This document shows, piece by piece, positions 1 to 8,577 of a stretch of DNA of 32,362 nt. The position numbers and the translations under genes are program-made. Positions within the stretch are counted from its first letter, which is position 1. Each line of letters opens with the position of its first letter. The notes beneath the pieces were generated by a model, which did no database searches, was not told where the DNA came from, and saw nothing but the letters and a program-made list of their open reading frames with translations. Origin of the DNA: an uncultured Anaerolineales bacterium (GTDB lineage Bacteria; Chloroflexota; Anaerolineae; Anaerolineales; Villigracilaceae); contig CALFXA010000065.1 of the NCBI GenBank assembly GCA_937928015.1, forward strand, positions 1-32,362, written 5' to 3'.

Positions 1-682
1 CGTCGGCGCTCAGTTTGGGCGTACCCGCCGCCAGTTCACCGTCGAGCATGATCTTGGCCAGCAGGTCATAATTTGCGTCCACATCCGCTTTCTTGGGGAA
101 GGCCTTGTCCTCGGGTTCCTGATAGGCACCCTTAACCATGCGGATGGTGATGCCATCTGCCACGAGACGGCGGGTATCCGCCTCGGTGCGGTAGAGATAG
201 GATTGCAGCACCGTGCCCGTGTTGAGGTAGCCTTTTTCGCGCATGGCATACAGCAGGTCGAAGGTCTTGTCGGTGTAGGGCGTGTCTTCCATATCGATAC
301 GCACGAAGACACTGCGGGCCTTGCCGCGGGCCAGGATGCGCTCCAGGTTCTGGGCGCACACGCTCTCGTCCAGGCCGAGTCCGATCTGGGTCAATTTGAT
401 GGAGACGTTCGAGCGGACGTTCGCGTCGGCGATGGCGTCGATGGTAGCCAGGATGCGGTCGGTGGAGTCCTGCGCCTCCTCGGGCGTGCTGGTGTGCTCG
501 CCCAGGTTGTCGAGGGTGGCGTTGATGCCGCGGTCGTTGAGTTCCTTGACGGCGCGGATGGCGTCCGACAGTTCGGTGCCCGCCACGAAACGGGAGACGG
601 TATTCCACGCAAACGACCATTTGGTGAATATGTTTTGTGCCCAGGTGGCTTTGGATAGATAGATCAAAAAGGAACGAAGCAT
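1..682 (-). CDS. Proline dehydrogenase (partial, C-terminus beyond window)
   Basis: FAD enzyme that oxidises L-proline to pyrroline-5-carboxylate, the first step of proline catabolism. The reading frame is open from the ATG at 682 down to the left edge, giving 227 residues; standalone bacterial members are about 300, so the last quarter is missing. Family blocks visible are SIKLTQIGLGLD (about 94-105), VRIDMED (127-133), GTVLQSYLYRT (156-166) and IRMVKGAYQEP (180-190), which line the barrel and flavin site in this family. The conserved C-terminal substrate-binding arginines are off the window. An AAAGGG stretch lies just upstream of the start on the minus strand. The gene is divergent from the serine hydrolase at 831, with about 150 bases between the two starts. 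Family assignment is firm; physiological substrate is inferred. Confidence 0.9.
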   Translation of the reverse strand, partial: MLRSFLIYLSKATWAQNIFTKWSFAWNTVSRFVAGTELSDAIRAVKELNDRGINATLDNLGEHTSTPEEAQDSTDRILATIDAIADANVRSNVSIKLTQIGLGLDESVCAQNLERILARGKARSVFVRIDMEDTPYTDKTFDLLYAMREKGYLNTGTVLQSYLYRTEADTRRLVADGITIRMVKGAYQEPEDKAFPKKADVDANYDLLAKIMLDGELAAGTPKLSAD

Positions 683-786
683 GGGTTCCCTTTCAAGAAT
701 GGATTACGCCCCAGCCGCGTGCATGAGCGGCCAACAGCGTTGCGGATTCGACAAAACTATTCTAGCACAAGTGCCCGGGTTGATTA

Positions 787-795
787 TGTTATACT
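787..795 (+). promoter_or_regulatory. Extended -10 promoter element for serine hydrolase
   Basis: TGTTATACT matches the extended -10 pattern TGnTATAAT with one mismatch. It ends 35 bases before the GTG start at 831, leaving room for a short leader with a GGAGG ribosome site at 822-826. No convincing -35 box is seen, which is normal for extended -10 promoters. Confidence 0.45.
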
Positions 796-830
796 TTTCA
801 GTGATTTTCGTCACCTTTAATGGAGGTTAC

Positions 831-2324
831 GTGAGAAGCCGCAATACCAACGTCATCCTGCGGGGCGGTTCGATCCTGCTGATCATCGCCGCCGTGGTGC
901 TGGCGGTTACGTCCCTGGTGGGATTCAGCCGACAGCGCAACAGCTACCCCCCTGGCATGACCATCGCAGGCGTCCCCGTCGGCGGGCTGAATCCAGCCGA
1001 AGCGTCGCAGCGCCTATTGGAAGTCTATACCAATCCTGTCGAAGCCCAATATGCGGGCTCCGTCATTCAAATCGAGCCTGAGCTGGTCGGTTTCAACCTG
1101 GATATCGACAGCATGATGGCCGCCGCCGACCTGGCCCGCACGGGCGGACCGTTCTGGTCTGGGTTCTGGGATTATTTGTGGAACCGTCAAGCCGCCGCTG
1201 TGACGGTCCCTTTGCGCGCCACTATCGAGGAACGTCGTCTGCGCGCCTACTTGCAAAACGAGATCGCGCCGCGCTATGACCAGCCGCCCGCGCCGCCCCA
1301 ACCCCGTCCCGATGGGCTGGGATTCACGGCGGGCACCCCAGGCCAGGTATTGGACGTGGAACGCGCTGTCGTGCTGATCGAGGATGCGCTGCGTTCGCCC
1401 AGCAATCGCACGGTCTCGCTCTCGTACAACCAGAACGCGGTCGCGCGCCCGACGATGGAAAACCTGCAACTCCTGCTGGAACAGTACATCAAGGCCACCG
1501 AATTCGACGGATTGATCGGCCTGTTCCTGACCGACCTGCAAACGGGACAGGAGATCCACTTCGCGCTCGACGCCGGTCAAGCCGTCCCCGTGGAGCCAGA
1601 CATCGCTTTCACGGCATCGAGCACCATCAAGATTCCCATCCTGGTCTCGTACTTCATTAAGAATGGCGATGTGCCCGTCAGCGACAACGTCAACGCCATC
1701 ATCGTGAACATGATCAAGAAATCTGAGAATCCGCCTTCGGATGCACTCATGGCACAACTGGACCCGAACTTTGGGCCGCTGGTGGTCTCGGATTATATGA
1801 AGACCGTCGGCCTGGAGAACACCTTCCTGGCGGGATTCTTCGCCCCAGGCTCACCCCTGCTCCAACGCTTCAACACCCCCGCCAACTCGCGCGTGGACAT
1901 CAACACCGATCCCGACCCGTACAACCAGACCACCCCCGCAGACATGGGGATGCTGCTGGTGGACGTGTATCAGTGCGCCCAGACGGGTGGCGGTGCGCTG
2001 GTGGCCGCCTTCCCAGGCAAGATGAATCAGAAGGCCTGCCAGCAGATCATCGATTACCTTGCCACCGACAAGATCGGAGTGCTGATCGAAGCGGGCGTGC
2101 CCGAAGGCACGTTGGTGGCGCACAAGCACGGCTGGGTGGTGGACGTCACCACAGGCTACATGAAGAATGTCAGCGATGCGGGCATCGTGTACACCCCGGG
2201 CGGGAACTTCGTGCTTTCCATCTATGCCTACCATCCCGTGCAAGTGGTCTTCGACGACGCCAACGCCATGTTCGCCAATCTGGCACAAGTGGTGTACAAC
2301 TTCTACAACCTTCCAACCCAATAA
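831..2324 (+). CDS. Membrane-anchored beta-lactamase-related serine hydrolase
   Basis: 497-residue envelope protein. An uncleaved-looking membrane segment lies at about residues 13-31, followed by an extracytoplasmic region with VPVGGLNPAEA (about 48-58), the kind of motif seen in VanW/YoaR-type peptidoglycan-binding-like domains. The second half is a class A beta-lactamase/penicillin-binding fold: S264-T-I-K267 fits the catalytic SxxK, SEN (298-300) the SxN position, and K432-H-G434 the KTG triad with Thr replaced by His. I chose GTG at 831 because GGAGG precedes it by four bases and the protein then begins directly with the basic residues and membrane helix; an in-frame ATG at 681 would add 50 unlikely residues. 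It may act on peptidoglycan or be a non-lactamase esterase; resistance activity cannot be assumed. Confidence 0.8.
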   Translation: MRSRNTNVILRGGSILLIIAAVVLAVTSLVGFSRQRNSYPPGMTIAGVPVGGLNPAEASQRLLEVYTNPVEAQYAGSVIQIEPELVGFNLDIDSMMAAADLARTGGPFWSGFWDYLWNRQAAAVTVPLRATIEERRLRAYLQNEIAPRYDQPPAPPQPRPDGLGFTAGTPGQVLDVERAVVLIEDALRSPSNRTVSLSYNQNAVARPTMENLQLLLEQYIKATEFDGLIGLFLTDLQTGQEIHFALDAGQAVPVEPDIAFTASSTIKIPILVSYFIKNGDVPVSDNVNAIIVNMIKKSENPPSDALMAQLDPNFGPLVVSDYMKTVGLENTFLAGFFAPGSPLLQRFNTPANSRVDINTDPDPYNQTTPADMGMLLVDVYQCAQTGGGALVAAFPGKMNQKACQQIIDYLATDKIGVLIEAGVPEGTLVAHKHGWVVDVTTGYMKNVSDAGIVYTPGGNFVLSIYAYHPVQVVFDDANAMFANLAQVVYNFYNLPTQ

Positions 2325-2331
2325 CAAATCG

Positions 2332-2364
2332 AACCCGTTTTCACCGAAAACGGGTTTCTCTTTT
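2332..2364 (+). terminator. Rho-independent terminator after serine hydrolase
   Basis: A perfect 11-bp stem (2332-2342 with 2346-2356) with a 3-base loop is followed by TCTCTTTT. The T-tract runs into the TATAAT of the next gene. Confidence 0.85.
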
Positions 2365-2369
2365 ATAAT
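2364..2369 (+). promoter_or_regulatory. TATAAT -10 box six bases from the next start codon
   Basis: A perfect TATAAT ends six bases before the ATG at 2376. A sigma-70-type start about seven bases downstream would fall on the A of the ATG, implying a leaderless mRNA. No Shine-Dalgarno motif lies in front of this ATG, which agrees. The -35 is not obvious. Confidence 0.55.
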
Positions 2370-2375
2370 CAAAGC

Positions 2376-3077
2376 ATGAGCGCTGCATTCGGACTCTTTC
2401 GCCTCCAGCAGGTGGATCGCCAGATGGACCAGACCCTGGCCCGCCTGAACGCCATCCAGCAGACGCTCGGCAACGACAGCGAACTTCGCGTGGTGCTGGA
2501 TCAGGTCGAGGCGGCGAAGGCGGAAGATGCCCGGGCGGAGAAATCCCTGCACGAAGCGGAGGCCGCCGTCCAGTCCCAGCAGGTCAAGATCGAACAGGCC
2601 GAGAGTAGTCTATACGGCGGACGGGTCCACAATCCCAAGGAATTGCAGGACCTCCAGAATGACATCGCCGCATTGAAGCGTTTCCTCTCCATGTTGGAGG
2701 AACGTCAACTGGAGTCCATGCTGGCAGCCGAGACGGCGCAAGCCGCCCTGCAGCGCGCGGAGTCGGCCCTGACCGAGTTGCAGTCCCGCCGCGGCAGCGA
2801 GCACAGCCTGTTGATCGGCGAGCAGGCCAGCCTGTCCAAAAAGGTCGAGCGCCTGGAAGTGGAACGACAGGCCGCCGCCAACGACATCCCCGCCATGAGC
2901 CGCGAACTTTATGAACGCCTGCGCCAACAGCGACGCGGTATCGCGGTGGCCGAAGTGACCGACAACACCTGCTCGGCTTGCGGCACGCCCGTCACCGCCG
3001 CGCTCCAGCAAAGCGCGCGTTCCACCACCCAGATCACACATTGTTCGTCCTGCGGACGGATTCTCTACGCTAACTGA
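2376..3077 (+). CDS. Coiled-coil C4 zinc-ribbon protein (COG1579 type)
   Basis: 233-residue cytoplasmic protein. Residues about 10-185 are a long antiparallel-type coiled coil rich in Ala, Gln and Glu, broken by the conserved segment SLYGGRVHNPKELQDLQ (78-94). The C-terminus is a zinc ribbon with C199-x2-C202 and C223-x2-C226. This architecture is that of the widespread COG1579/zf-RING_7 family, proposed to bind nucleic acid or act as a chaperone-like adaptor; the exact role is not settled. It is the first gene of a tight run, ending two bases before the STAND-NTPase gene, so the two are probably co-transcribed from the TATAAT at 2364. Confidence 0.88.
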   Translation: MSAAFGLFRLQQVDRQMDQTLARLNAIQQTLGNDSELRVVLDQVEAAKAEDARAEKSLHEAEAAVQSQQVKIEQAESSLYGGRVHNPKELQDLQNDIAALKRFLSMLEERQLESMLAAETAQAALQRAESALTELQSRRGSEHSLLIGEQASLSKKVERLEVERQAAANDIPAMSRELYERLRQQRRGIAVAEVTDNTCSACGTPVTAALQQSARSTTQITHCSSCGRILYAN

Positions 3078-3079
3078 CC

Positions 3080-5644
3080 ATGCCCTTCTCCATTGACCTG
3101 CTTTCCTTCCTCGTTGGGTTCGTCACCGCCAGTGTCTTCTGGTGGTTGATGGGCAGAGCGCGTCCCTTGTGGCGCGAGTTGATGGACAATCTGCGCGCCC
3201 AGCGCGAGGAGACTCAGTCCCGACGCTCCAGCGGCGTGGAGGAGAATCACCGTCGCATCACGCTGCGGCGCGCCCAAGGCATGCATCTCGCCGCGCCGCT
3301 CTTCGCACTGGATGAGATTTTGCAGGAACCTCTGCTGATGGCGCCGCCGCCCATTGTGGAGCCTGGCTCCACCCCCGCCGCCGAGGACGTCGTCACCCAG
3401 ACCCTGCCCTATCTGCCCACCTGGCCCGAACTGGCCGCCTTCTTCCGTGCTCCCACACTGACCCTGCCGCTAGCCCTCTCGGGCGGGCGCAACCTGGTGC
3501 TGACGGGCCTGCCTGGGACGGGCAAGTCCGTGGCGCTGGCCTACCTCGCCAGCCTGGCCTCCAACCGTGACCCGAAACTGGGCGACCTCCAGGAACACAT
3601 CCCCTTCCTCATTCATGTCGCGGACATGAAGCTTCCCTTCGAAGGCAAGGACATCCTCAACCCGATCATCAACGTAGTGGATTCCACCGCGCCCATCTTC
3701 GACCTGCCGCGCATCTCGGGCTTCGTGCAGCAGGCCTTCCACGACGGGCACATCCTGCTCCTGCTCGATGGTTTCGACGAATTGACCGCCGAGGGACAGG
3801 CCAGCGTGGTGGATTACCTCAAGTTGCTCTTGCAGGCCCACCCCTCGATTCGCGTGGTGACCACAGGCTCGTTCGAAACCCTGGGCGGGCTGGTCGGCCT
3901 GGGCTTCGCCCCGCTCGCCATGATGACCTGGTCCCCGCGCCGCATCCAGACCTTCATCGAAGTCTGGGGCGAGTTGTGGTCGAAGTACGTCAGTATGGAA
4001 GCCTGGGCCCAGACGGGTCCCGAACAGGTGGACCCGCTCCTGCTCAACAACTGGTTGGGCATGGGCAACAACAATCTCAGCCCGTTCGAGTTGACCCTCA
4101 AGGTGTGGGGTGCCTATGCAGGCGACCTACGCGGACCCAAGGTACAGGACGCCATCAACGGTCACATCCGCCGCCTGGCCCCCGCCAATACACCGCCCGC
4201 CGCGCTGGAAACCCTCGCCATGCAGGTGGTGTTGAACGCCCAGCCTGTATTCGATCCGCGCAAGGGCCGCGAATGGGTCAGCCACTTCGAGGTCCCCGAG
4301 GACGAGGCGCCGACCGGCGTCGAGGGGCTGCTCGAACGTCCCACGGATATCGAGCTTCCCACCGAGGAAACCGAAGAATCCAAGAGCAAGGAAAAGGACA
4401 AGAAAGCGCAGAAATCCGCCCAGCCTGCCGCGCCGACCTTCGGCCTGCTCAGCAAGATGGCCGCCAGCGGATTGCTGGCGCAGCACCTCAACAGCCGCAT
4501 GCGCTTCGTCCACCCGATCATCGAAGGTTTTCTGGCGGGACGCGCCTTGAGCGACATGAAGGCCTCCAGCGAAAAAGTCGTCAATCAGCCTGATTGGGTC
4601 GGCAAGACGGTATCGCTGCACTACCTGGCTGCACATGGTGACGTCTCGAAACTGGTGGATGCGATGATCGAATGGTCGCGCCTGCCGATGCACCGCCCGC
4701 TGTTGACGGCCGCGCGCTGGCTGAAGGATGCCCCGCGTGAAGCGCCCTGGCGAGGAAAACTGATGGGCGCGCTGGTCAAGTTGCTGCAAATCGACGGTCT
4801 GCCCCTCTCCCTGCGCGGACAGATCGTGGCCGCCTTTGTGCTCAGCGGTGACCCGGGTGCGCCCGCCCTGTTCCGACAGTTTGTCACCACCACCTCCTTC
4901 GAGTTGGTACAAATATGCGCCCTGGGCAGTGGCGCGTTGCAAGACCAGAAAGCCGTTCGCGCCCTGGAGGATTTGTTGGGCGCCCCAAGTCTACTGGCCC
5001 GCCAGGCCGCCTGTTTGGCGTTGGTCTCCATCGGGACCAATGAGTCGCTCGAAGTCGTGGCCCAGATCCTGCTTGGCGGAGATGAGTCCCTGCGGCGCGC
5101 AGCCGCCGAGGCGCTGGCCAACGATCCAGGCGAGGGGCACTCCATGCTACGGGAAGGCGTCACTCTGGAAGACATCCTCCTGCGCCGCGCCGTAGTCTAC
5201 GGTCTGGGCCGCGTGGACGAGCCCTGGGCCGACGATCTGCTCACGAATGTCCAGATTCAGGACAAGGAATGGGTGGTCCGCAACTCGGCCGCGCAGGTGC
5301 TTGAGACAAAAACCCACGCGGCCACACGCGTGCCACGCGGCCTGTCTGCCCCGTCCGAGACGCCGTGGTTGATCGAGTTTGCGGGCAAACAAGGCATGGG
5401 CATTTCGCCAGGCGCGCCCGCCACCGACATTCTCATCAGCGCCCTCAAGAGCGAGGACCACGATGCACGTCTCGCCAGCCTGCCCTATCTCAGTCAGACT
5501 CCCACCGAGGGCGTCATCACCCAGTTGTATCACGCCATGTATAAGGATGATCCCGAACTGCGCGAGGCGGTCTATCACACCCTGATGGAGATCGCCGCCT
5601 CGGGCATCAGACTGCCGCACCCGTCCCAGTTCGGCATGGATTGA
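3080..5644 (+). CDS. Membrane-anchored STAND/NACHT-like NTPase with HEAT-like repeats
   Basis: 854-residue protein. One membrane helix lies at about residues 7-25, followed by a basic stretch. A P-loop NTPase domain has Walker A GLPGTGKS (143-150) and Walker B ILLLLDGFDEL (225-235); the acidic GFDEL end is typical of NACHT/STAND signal NTPases. A winged-helix-like segment probably follows, then a very charged Glu/Lys linker near 425-447. The last ~270 residues are alpha-helical repeats with HEAT-like spacing, for example around ARQAACLALVSIG and RRAAAEALANDPG. STAND proteins act as switches that oligomerise on ligand sensing through the repeat domain; that role is inferred here. No effector domain (nuclease, protease, TIR) is visible. 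It sits 2 bases after the zinc-ribbon gene and 1 base before the aminohydrolase gene. Confidence 0.78.
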   Translation: MPFSIDLLSFLVGFVTASVFWWLMGRARPLWRELMDNLRAQREETQSRRSSGVEENHRRITLRRAQGMHLAAPLFALDEILQEPLLMAPPPIVEPGSTPAAEDVVTQTLPYLPTWPELAAFFRAPTLTLPLALSGGRNLVLTGLPGTGKSVALAYLASLASNRDPKLGDLQEHIPFLIHVADMKLPFEGKDILNPIINVVDSTAPIFDLPRISGFVQQAFHDGHILLLLDGFDELTAEGQASVVDYLKLLLQAHPSIRVVTTGSFETLGGLVGLGFAPLAMMTWSPRRIQTFIEVWGELWSKYVSMEAWAQTGPEQVDPLLLNNWLGMGNNNLSPFELTLKVWGAYAGDLRGPKVQDAINGHIRRLAPANTPPAALETLAMQVVLNAQPVFDPRKGREWVSHFEVPEDEAPTGVEGLLERPTDIELPTEETEESKSKEKDKKAQKSAQPAAPTFGLLSKMAASGLLAQHLNSRMRFVHPIIEGFLAGRALSDMKASSEKVVNQPDWVGKTVSLHYLAAHGDVSKLVDAMIEWSRLPMHRPLLTAARWLKDAPREAPWRGKLMGALVKLLQIDGLPLSLRGQIVAAFVLSGDPGAPALFRQFVTTTSFELVQICALGSGALQDQKAVRALEDLLGAPSLLARQAACLALVSIGTNESLEVVAQILLGGDESLRRAAAEALANDPGEGHSMLREGVTLEDILLRRAVVYGLGRVDEPWADDLLTNVQIQDKEWVVRNSAAQVLETKTHAATRVPRGLSAPSETPWLIEFAGKQGMGISPGAPATDILISALKSEDHDARLASLPYLSQTPTEGVITQLYHAMYKDDPELREAVYHTLMEIAASGIRLPHPSQFGMD

Positions 5645-5645
5645 C

Positions 5646-6983
5646 ATGCTGATCACCAATGCCACCCTGGTCACCTGGGGTTCTCCCAATCGCCTGTACG
5701 AAAAATACGCCCTCCATATCGAGGGCGCTCTTGTTCGTGAGATCGGCCCCGAAGCGGACCTGCTCGCCCGTCACCCCAATGAAGAAAGACTCGACGCGCG
5801 CGGCCAGCTCGTCATGCCTGGCAGCATATGCGCTCACACACATTTCTATGGCGCGTTCGCGCGCGGCCTGACCATCCCTGGCGATGCGCCGCAGGACTTC
5901 AAGCAGATCCTCGAAAACCTGTGGTGGCCGCTCGATAAATCGCTCGACGAAGAGGCCATCCGTTACTCGGCGCTGACCTGTCTGGTGGACGCCGTCAAAC
6001 ACGGAACCACCACGCTCTTCGACCACCACGCCTCGCCCAACTTCATCGACGGCTCGCTCGACGTCATCGCCGAAGCCGTCGAGCAGGCAGGTCTGCGCGC
6101 CGTGTTATGTTACGAAGTCACCGACCGCGATGGAAAGGACAAGGCCCACGCGGGGATCGCCGAAAATGTGCGTTTCCTCAAACGGATCAAGAGTCCGCTC
6201 CTGGCTGGGACCTTCGGCCTACATGCCCCGCTCACGCTTTCGACCGCCACCCTGGAGGAATCCCGCGCCGCCGCCCCCGACGGGACGGGCTTCCACCTCC
6301 ACGTGAGCGAATCGCAGGATGACGGCTACGCCATGTTCGAGAATAATCTCGGCGCGGCCTGCCCCGTGGACTGGCTCAACGAACATGGCATCCTCGGCCC
6401 GAAGACCATCGTCGCGCACGCCGTCCACGTGGACGAATACGAACTGGATCAACTGGCCGAGACGGGAACCTGGGTCGCGCATCAGCCGCGCTCGAACATG
6501 AACAACGGCGTCGGTGTGGCGCAAGTCGAAAAAATGCTCGAAATGGGCATGCGCGTCTGCCTCGGCAACGACGGTTTTGCCCATCCGATATGGGACGAGT
6601 GGAAGGCCGCCTATCTGCTGCACAAGAACGAACACCGCGATCCGCGCCGCATGAACGGCAATGACGTGGTCCAGATGGCGGTCTACAATAACGCCGCGCT
6701 CGCCAATGCCTTCTTCCCCGATGCTCCGCTCGGACAGATCGTCCCTGGTTGCTACGCCGACCTGATCTTCGTGGAGTATCACGCCGCCACCCCGCTCACC
6801 GCCGAGAACCTGCCCTGGCATATTCTCTTCGGCTTTCAGGGCGGCATGGTCACGACCACCCTCGTCCACGGCAAAGTGTTGATGAAAGACCGCGAACTGC
6901 TCACACTCGACGAAGCCGAGATCGCCGCCAAAGCCCGCGAGGCCGCCGTCCAAACCTGGAAACGATACAGCGCGCAATTTTGA
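5646..6983 (+). CDS. SsnA-like amidohydrolase (paralogue 1)
   Basis: 445-residue metal-dependent aminohydrolase of the ATZ/TRZ/SsnA group, which removes amino groups from nitrogen heterocycles such as guanine or triazines. Metal ligands can be placed: H64-x-H66 in ICAHTHFYG, H193 in GLHAP, H217/H219 in FHLHVSES, H258/H261 in AHAVHVDE and D309 in LGNDG. Length is normal for the family. It is clearly paralogous to the protein at 16312, sharing the DHHASP and DGSLDVI blocks and the LCYEV-DR block. The ATG at 5646 follows the stop of the NTPase gene by one base, implying translational coupling. The next gene, npdG, starts 48 bases later with its own ribosome site. The substrate is unknown. Confidence 0.85.
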   Translation: MLITNATLVTWGSPNRLYEKYALHIEGALVREIGPEADLLARHPNEERLDARGQLVMPGSICAHTHFYGAFARGLTIPGDAPQDFKQILENLWWPLDKSLDEEAIRYSALTCLVDAVKHGTTTLFDHHASPNFIDGSLDVIAEAVEQAGLRAVLCYEVTDRDGKDKAHAGIAENVRFLKRIKSPLLAGTFGLHAPLTLSTATLEESRAAAPDGTGFHLHVSESQDDGYAMFENNLGAACPVDWLNEHGILGPKTIVAHAVHVDEYELDQLAETGTWVAHQPRSNMNNGVGVAQVEKMLEMGMRVCLGNDGFAHPIWDEWKAAYLLHKNEHRDPRRMNGNDVVQMAVYNNAALANAFFPDAPLGQIVPGCYADLIFVEYHAATPLTAENLPWHILFGFQGGMVTTTLVHGKVLMKDRELLTLDEAEIAAKAREAAVQTWKRYSAQF

Positions 6984-7031
6984 CCCACGTATCCCTTCGT
7001 TATTTTTTATTCCGTACACTGAGAGGTTCAC

Positions 7032-7706
7032 ATGACTGACTCACCCATTCTTTTATCCATCGCCGTGCTCGGCGGGACTGGCAAGGAAGGCAAGGGGCTG
7101 GTCTATCGCTGGGCCAAGGCGGGTTATCGCGTGCTGATCGGTTCGCGCGCCGCCGAAAAGGCCCAGGCCGCCGCCGCAGACGTGCTGTCCATGCTGGGCG
7201 GCAGCGGATCGGTCGAAGGTCTGGATAATCTGACCGCCGCGCAAAAGGCCGACATCGTCGTGCTGACCGTGCCTTACTCCGCGCACCGCGACACCCTCGA
7301 AACTGTGAAGGATGCTCTCAAAGGCAAAATCCTGATCGACGTGACGGTGCCGCTCGTCCCGCCGAAAGTGGCCAAGGTGCAGATGCCGCCCGCGGGGTCC
7401 GCAGCGCAAGAGGCCAGAGAAATCCTCGGCGAAGGCGCACAGGTAGCCGCCGCCTTCCAGAATATCTCGCACGAACACCTGCTCGAAGGCGGCGACGTCG
7501 AGTGCGATGTCCTCGTCACGGGGACAGGCCCCGAGGTCCGTGCCGAAGCGATCAAGCTGGTCGAAGCGGCAGGGCTGACGGGTTGGGATGCGGGTCCTAT
7601 CGAGAACTCGGTCGTCGTCGAGGGTCTGACCAGCGTGCTGATTGGCATCAATAAGAAATATGGCAGCACGCACGCGGGCATCAAGATCACGGGCGTGAAG
7701 AAGTAG
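7032..7706 (+). CDS. npdG: NADPH:F420 oxidoreductase (NpdG)
   Basis: 224 residues, the usual length. It transfers hydride between NADP(H) and coenzyme F420 in the cytoplasm, linking the F420 pool to central metabolism. The N-terminal Rossmann motif is GGTGKEG (14-20), with S38-R39 placed to bind the NADP 2'-phosphate. The block DIVVLTVPYSAH (about 74-85) and IDVTVPLVPP (about 101-110) match archaeal and actinobacterial Fno/NpdG. A GAGAGG ribosome site lies at 7020-7025. It is followed by cofE after 52 bases, so the F420 reductase and the final F420 tailoring ligase are adjacent. Confidence 0.9.
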   Translation: MTDSPILLSIAVLGGTGKEGKGLVYRWAKAGYRVLIGSRAAEKAQAAAADVLSMLGGSGSVEGLDNLTAAQKADIVVLTVPYSAHRDTLETVKDALKGKILIDVTVPLVPPKVAKVQMPPAGSAAQEAREILGEGAQVAAAFQNISHEHLLEGGDVECDVLVTGTGPEVRAEAIKLVEAAGLTGWDAGPIENSVVVEGLTSVLIGINKKYGSTHAGIKITGVKK

Positions 7707-7758
7707 TCCACAGATTGAGCAGAAAGAGTCTGTTCGCCATCTCCCTTGTAAATAAACC

Positions 7759-8541
7759 GTGTCAACGCTCACCCTTACCTCCCTTCGGGACATCCCCCTC
7801 ATCCGCCAGGGCGACAACCTGGCGGACATCCTTTTCACCTCTCTCCACACGTCGGGCTTGAGCCTGCAAGACGGTGACATCCTCGTGCTGGCGCAGAAGA
7901 TCGTCAGCAAGGCGGAAGGCCGCATGGTGGATCTGGCGACCGTGACTCCCAGCCCGCGTGCGGTGGAACTAGCCACTCAGGCGGAGAAAGATCCGCGCGT
8001 GGTCGAGTTGATGCTGCGCGAGAGCCGCGAAGTCCTGCGCGTGCGCGTCGGTGCGGTCATCGTGGAACATAACCTCGGCTTTGTGTGCGCCAATGCAGGC
8101 ATCGACCATTCCAACGTCTCCCCGCTGGGAGCAGGTCCCGTGGAACGGGCCGACGAGTACGTTCTGCTCCTGCCTGAAAATCCCGACCGCTCTGCCGCCG
8201 AGATCCGCGCGCAAATCAAAGTCAAAGCAGGCACGGACGTCGGCGTGCTGATCATCGACTCGCATGGCCGCGCCTGGCGCAACGGGACCGTCGGCGTGAC
8301 CATTGGTCTGGCAGGGATGCCTGGTCTCGTGGACCTGCGCGGGCAGCCCGACCTGTTTGGCTACACACTGCGCGTCACCCAGGTGGGCACCGCCGATGAA
8401 CTGGCCGCCGCCGCTTCGCTGATGATGGGCCAGGCCGCCGAAGGCACTCCCGCCGTCCATGTGCGCGGATTCCCTTATCCGTTGCGCGAGGGCGCGCTTG
8501 GAGAGCTGATCCGCCCCAAAGAACAGGATATGTTCCGATAG
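7759..8541 (+). CDS. cofE: Coenzyme F420:L-glutamate ligase (CofE)
   Basis: 260-residue GTP-dependent ligase that adds L-glutamates to F420-0, forming the gamma-glutamyl tail. Visible family blocks are DIPLIRQGDNL (11-21), DILVLAQKIVSKAEG (40-54), CANAGIDHSN and ADEYVLLLPENPD, and IDSHGRAWRNG, all expected in the GTP and metal site. The length equals stand-alone archaeal CofE, so it lacks the nitroreductase domain fused in actinobacterial FbiB; a separate nitroreductase gene lies at 10551. The start is a GTG at 7759; no clear ribosome site precedes it, so the start is moderately sure. Confidence 0.92.
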   Translation: MSTLTLTSLRDIPLIRQGDNLADILFTSLHTSGLSLQDGDILVLAQKIVSKAEGRMVDLATVTPSPRAVELATQAEKDPRVVELMLRESREVLRVRVGAVIVEHNLGFVCANAGIDHSNVSPLGAGPVERADEYVLLLPENPDRSAAEIRAQIKVKAGTDVGVLIIDSHGRAWRNGTVGVTIGLAGMPGLVDLRGQPDLFGYTLRVTQVGTADELAAAASLMMGQAAEGTPAVHVRGFPYPLREGALGELIRPKEQDMFR

Positions 8542-8556
8542 TCCCGACGACAGAAG

Positions 8557-8562
8557 TATAAT
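8557..8562 (+). promoter_or_regulatory. TATAAT -10 box before HD-GYP gene
   Basis: A perfect TATAAT ends 15 bases before the ATG at 8578. A transcript from here would have a leader of roughly nine bases without a Shine-Dalgarno site. No strong -35 is seen. Confidence 0.45.
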
Positions 8563-8577
8563 TTTCACAGACCCTTC

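Noticed and set aside
10..620. Minus-strand open frames at 10-312 and 132-620
   Set aside because: They overlap the proline dehydrogenase frame (1-682) and give Arg/Pro/His-rich translations with no family motifs; they are other frames of that gene.
3080..5644. Anti-phage defence system based on the STAND NTPase
   Set aside because: No nuclease, TIR, protease or other effector domain, and neighbours are housekeeping-like; defence is not supported beyond the NTPase family resemblance.
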